Source: Anaerolinea sp.
Lineage (GTDB): Bacteria > Chloroflexota > Anaerolineae > Anaerolineales > Anaerolineaceae
Reading direction: 5' to 3'
DNA: 64,000 bases
NCBI GenBank assembly: GCA_029975055.1
Contig: JARKPU010000013.1
Location: forward strand, 496,001-560,000
The notes under the pieces were generated by a model. That model saw nothing but the letters and a program-made list of their open reading frames with translations, was not told the DNA's origin and ran no database searches. The translations under genes and the position numbers were made by a program. The number at the start of each line of letters is the position of its first letter. The stretch's first letter is position 1. Below, in pieces: positions 61,625 to 64,000 of this stretch.

Positions 61625-62851
61625 ATGCAAGAACACGAGCTGCTCCGCACCCTCCAACCAGTCTGGCTCGACCGCGCCACATTGACCCTGGCCAAAGCCG
61701 CCAACCTCCGCGAAGACCTGCGGGCTCAACTGGAATCATTCTTTGAGATGCTCACGCAGGCTGTGGAGACCGGCGATTCCGCCTGGCTCGATCCCGTCTT
61801 GACCACCTGGGCCACATCCCTGACCCAAACGGAACTGGAGGGCGGAGAGAGCAACCTGCTCGAATTCCTGCGTGAGATCGTCGTGCTCACCGGTGACGTC
61901 TCCAGGCAGGCGCTCAACAACGATCAGGCTCTGAACCTTATTTCGGCTTTGCTGCCGCATTTCGCTTATTGCTTTAGCAAAGCGGCGTTTATGGAAATGC
62001 AGGCCCGCATCGCGTATATATCGGATCAATTGAAATCCGTCCAGCAAACGCTCGAGAAACTCGACCGCAGTAAATCCGATTTCATTGCAGTGGCAGCCCA
62101 CGAGTTAAAAACCCCCCTGACGCTGGTCGAAGGCTACGCCGCCATGCTGCGCGATGCTTCCGAAGGCCGCCCTTTGACCGCATACGATATCGATCTCTTG
62201 AACGGCATAAGCACCGGCGCACGGCGGCTCAAAGCCATTATTGACGATATGATCGACGTTTCGCTGCTGGATAACAACCTGCTATCGTTGAATATTCAAC
62301 CCATGTGGCTCAACCGCATGTTCGCCGTGCTTTACAACGAGCTGGCCGACAGCCTGCAGGAGCGCAAGCAGACTCTGGAGATTAAATCCTTCCCGGGCTG
62401 CGACGAAATGACCTTCGGTGATCCCGAGCGCATCTTGCAGGTCTTCCGCAACGTGTTGACCAACGCGATCAAATACACCCCCGACGGCGGGAAAATCACC
62501 ATCGATGGGCGGAAGCTGCCGGGCTTCATCGAGGTGATCATCCGCGATACCGGCATTGGCATCGACCCGGAAGACCAGGTGCTGATCTTCGATAAATTCG
62601 CCCGGCTTGGAAAATCCGACCTGCATTCGAGCGGAAAGACCAAGTTCAAGGGCGGCGGGCCCGGCCTGGGGCTGCACATCGCCCGTGGGATTGTCGAAAC
62701 CCACGGCGGGGCCATTTGGGTCGAATCGCCGGGGTATGATGAACATAAACTCCCCGGTTCGACTTTCCACATCCTGCTTCCATTGCGCCTCGAACCGCCC
62801 GATGAGGCGATGGCGCGCCTTTTAGCCCCCTTAATGAATAAAAACAATTGA
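61625..62851 (+). CDS. Orphan soluble histidine kinase
   Basis: A 408-residue kinase without membrane helices. The N-terminal 130 residues are all-helical (LAKAANLREDLRAQLESFFEML, LREIVVLTGDVSRQALNND) and may be an RsbR-like or globin-like sensor; then a short coiled coil, HisKA with His159 in FIAVAAHELKTPLTLVEGY, and HATPase (LRNV-like FRNVLTNAIKYTPDGG, RDTGIGIDPED, GPGLGLHIARGIVE). No response regulator is adjacent. The start at 61625 follows a -10 box by eight bases; the longer frame from 61568 is unlikely. Confidence 0.88.
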   Translation: MQEHELLRTLQPVWLDRATLTLAKAANLREDLRAQLESFFEMLTQAVETGDSAWLDPVLTTWATSLTQTELEGGESNLLEFLREIVVLTGDVSRQALNNDQALNLISALLPHFAYCFSKAAFMEMQARIAYISDQLKSVQQTLEKLDRSKSDFIAVAAHELKTPLTLVEGYAAMLRDASEGRPLTAYDIDLLNGISTGARRLKAIIDDMIDVSLLDNNLLSLNIQPMWLNRMFAVLYNELADSLQERKQTLEIKSFPGCDEMTFGDPERILQVFRNVLTNAIKYTPDGGKITIDGRKLPGFIEVIIRDTGIGIDPEDQVLIFDKFARLGKSDLHSSGKTKFKGGGPGLGLHIARGIVETHGGAIWVESPGYDEHKLPGSTFHILLPLRLEPPDEAMARLLAPLMNKNN

Positions 62852-62866
62852 AACAAGGACGATTGG

Positions 62867-64000
62867 ATGGACTCGAATAACAGCGGTACCTTCATCCGCC
62901 CGGCGGATCGGATTGCTTCCTTCAAACCCTATTTCTTTGCCGGGCTGAATCAGAAGATCGCCCGGCTGCGCGCCGGCGGCGTGGATGTCATTCGCCTGGA
63001 TATGGGCTCACCCGACCTGCCCCCTGCCGGTTTTATCATCGACCGGCTGGTGGAATCGGCGCGCCGGCCCGATACGCACGGTTATTCACCCATGGGCGGC
63101 ACGCCTGCTTTCAAAAAGGCAGTTGCTGAATACTACCTGAACCGGTATGACGTGACGCTCGACCCCCAAAAGGAAGTTCTGGCGCTGGTCGGGTCAAAGG
63201 AAGGCCTGTTCAACCTTTGCCAGGTGCTGCTCAACCCCGGCGACCTCTCGCTGGTGCCTGACCCCGGCTACCCTGTTTACAGCGCGGGCAGCATCATCGC
63301 CGGTGCCGAAGTGTACCGGATGCCGCTCCTCAAGGAAAACGGTTTCCTCCCAGACCTTGACGCCATCCCCCCAGAGGTGGCCCGCCGTGCCAAGCTCCTC
63401 TGGCTCAACTACCCCAATAACCCCACCGGGGCCGTTGCGCCGTTCGAGTTCTTCATGAAAGCGGTGGAATTTGCCCGCAAGTACCAGATCGTCATCGCCA
63501 ACGATGCCCCATATATGGATATCTGCTTCGACGGGTATAAAGCCCCGAGCATCATCCAGGTGCCCGGCGCCCGCGAGGTGGCGGTGGAGTTCAACTCCCT
63601 CTCGAAGACCTACAACATGGCCGGCTGGCGCATCGGGATGGTGGTTGGCAACCCCCAGATCATTGAATACCTTCACACCTACAAGAGCCAGGCCGATTCC
63701 TCCCAGTTCCAGGCCATCCTCGATGCCGGCGTGGCCGCGCTCACCGGCGACCAGGACTGGATCGAAAGCCGCAACGCAATCTACCGTGAGCGGCGCGATC
63801 TCGTCGTTTCCGCCCTGCGCAGCGCCGGTCTGCAGGTCGAGACGCCCCCCGCGGCAATTTATGTGTGGGGCAAGCTCCCGCAAGGCCTCACCGACAGCAC
63901 CGCCTTCTGCAGCCGCCTGCTCGAAGAAACCGGCGTGAGCATTACCCCCGGCGTGGTGTACGGCGAACACGGAGAAGGGTATATCCGCATTTCCCTCGGC
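62867..64000 (+). CDS. Class I/II aminotransferase, cut by window end
   Basis: Open reading frame of 378 codons running off the window. It is a PLP fold-type I aminotransferase: IRLDMGSPDLPP, YSPMGGTPAFKKAV, PNNPTGAVAP and the PLP lysine in FNSLSKTYNMAGWRIGM, with the late Arg in GEGYIRISLG. It resembles LL-diaminopimelate/alanine/aspartate aminotransferases; substrate not decided. ATG at 62867 is preceded by AAGGA with seven-base spacing, 15 bases after the kinase gene. Only a few C-terminal residues are missing. Confidence 0.9.
   Translation, partial: MDSNNSGTFIRPADRIASFKPYFFAGLNQKIARLRAGGVDVIRLDMGSPDLPPAGFIIDRLVESARRPDTHGYSPMGGTPAFKKAVAEYYLNRYDVTLDPQKEVLALVGSKEGLFNLCQVLLNPGDLSLVPDPGYPVYSAGSIIAGAEVYRMPLLKENGFLPDLDAIPPEVARRAKLLWLNYPNNPTGAVAPFEFFMKAVEFARKYQIVIANDAPYMDICFDGYKAPSIIQVPGAREVAVEFNSLSKTYNMAGWRIGMVVGNPQIIEYLHTYKSQADSSQFQAILDAGVAALTGDQDWIESRNAIYRERRDLVVSALRSAGLQVETPPAAIYVWGKLPQGLTDSTAFCSRLLEETGVSITPGVVYGEHGEGYIRISLG

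Noticed and set aside
1..64000. tRNA, rRNA, CRISPR array or mobile element
   Set aside because: I looked through the intergenic gaps, which are short, and found no tRNA-like fold, repeat-spacer pattern, transposase or integrase gene.

Overview
The window is a gene-dense bacterial chromosome segment with high GC content, short intergenic gaps and about 50 protein genes. I see no rRNA, tRNA, CRISPR array, insertion sequence or phage gene. The gene content best fits Chloroflexota, class Anaerolineae: a Thr/Pro-rich lipoprotein ending in an NBR1-type Ig-like domain, a Flp-type pilin peptide, a TrmFO tRNA methylase, two-gene GcvPA/GcvPB, and ADP-forming acyl-CoA synthetase next to indolepyruvate oxidoreductase. 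This assignment is inference; there is no marker rRNA. The first gene (SDR) and the last gene (aminotransferase) run off the window.

Layout. 1-5.5 kb: SDR, heme A synthase (ctaA), a B12-binding radical SAM enzyme, threonine synthase, pyrophosphatase. 5.6-13.9 kb, minus strand: a biotin-dependent acyl-CoA carboxylase operon (carboxyltransferase, biotin carboxylase, biotin carrier), then acd-iorA-iorB for ATP-yielding oxidation of aryl 2-oxoacids. 14-15.9 kb: an ABC-F ATPase behind a promoter, a six-codon leader ORF and an intrinsic terminator, which looks like a translation-sensing attenuator. 15.9-31.8 kb: Fe-ADH, lipoprotein, dus, MFS, phosphatase, GTPase, 6-phosphogluconolactonase, glycosidase-like lipoprotein, pyroglutamyl peptidase, a cytochrome b-like protein next to a ferritin-VIT1 iron transporter, an oxidoreductase and recD2. 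31.8-35.6 kb: moxR-DUF58-DUF4129. 35.6-39.9 kb: fatty acid hydroxylase, then a tandem glycine riboswitch driving gcvH-gcvPA-gcvPB. 40-46.2 kb: Flp-like peptide, YtxH, metallophosphoesterase, pepA, alaS.

The most unusual part is 46.3-59.3 kb, minus strand. An rpoN-histidine kinase-response regulator operon is followed by a three-gene operon: a small two-helix membrane protein, a 1777-residue TPR protein, and an 870-residue TPR protein ending in a C25/caspase-fold peptidase domain (His599, Cys646). Almost identical -24/-12 elements (TGGCAT-N5-TTGCA) lie upstream of both operons. In front of rpoN the element overlaps the -35 box of a sigma-70-type promoter. The response regulator keeps GAFTGA but ends without a DNA-binding HTH, and the sigma-54 carries a four-cysteine zinc-ribbon-like insert. 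Together these look like a self-contained sigma-54 circuit whose visible output is a protease/TPR module. I know of no description of this combination.

59.3-64 kb: trmFO, an M28 peptidase, an orphan soluble histidine kinase and a class I aminotransferase. Several genes (dus, a phosphatase, trmFO, the orphan kinase, a small membrane protein) have a -10-like box only 5-11 bases before the start codon and no Shine-Dalgarno sequence, which suggests leaderless transcripts.
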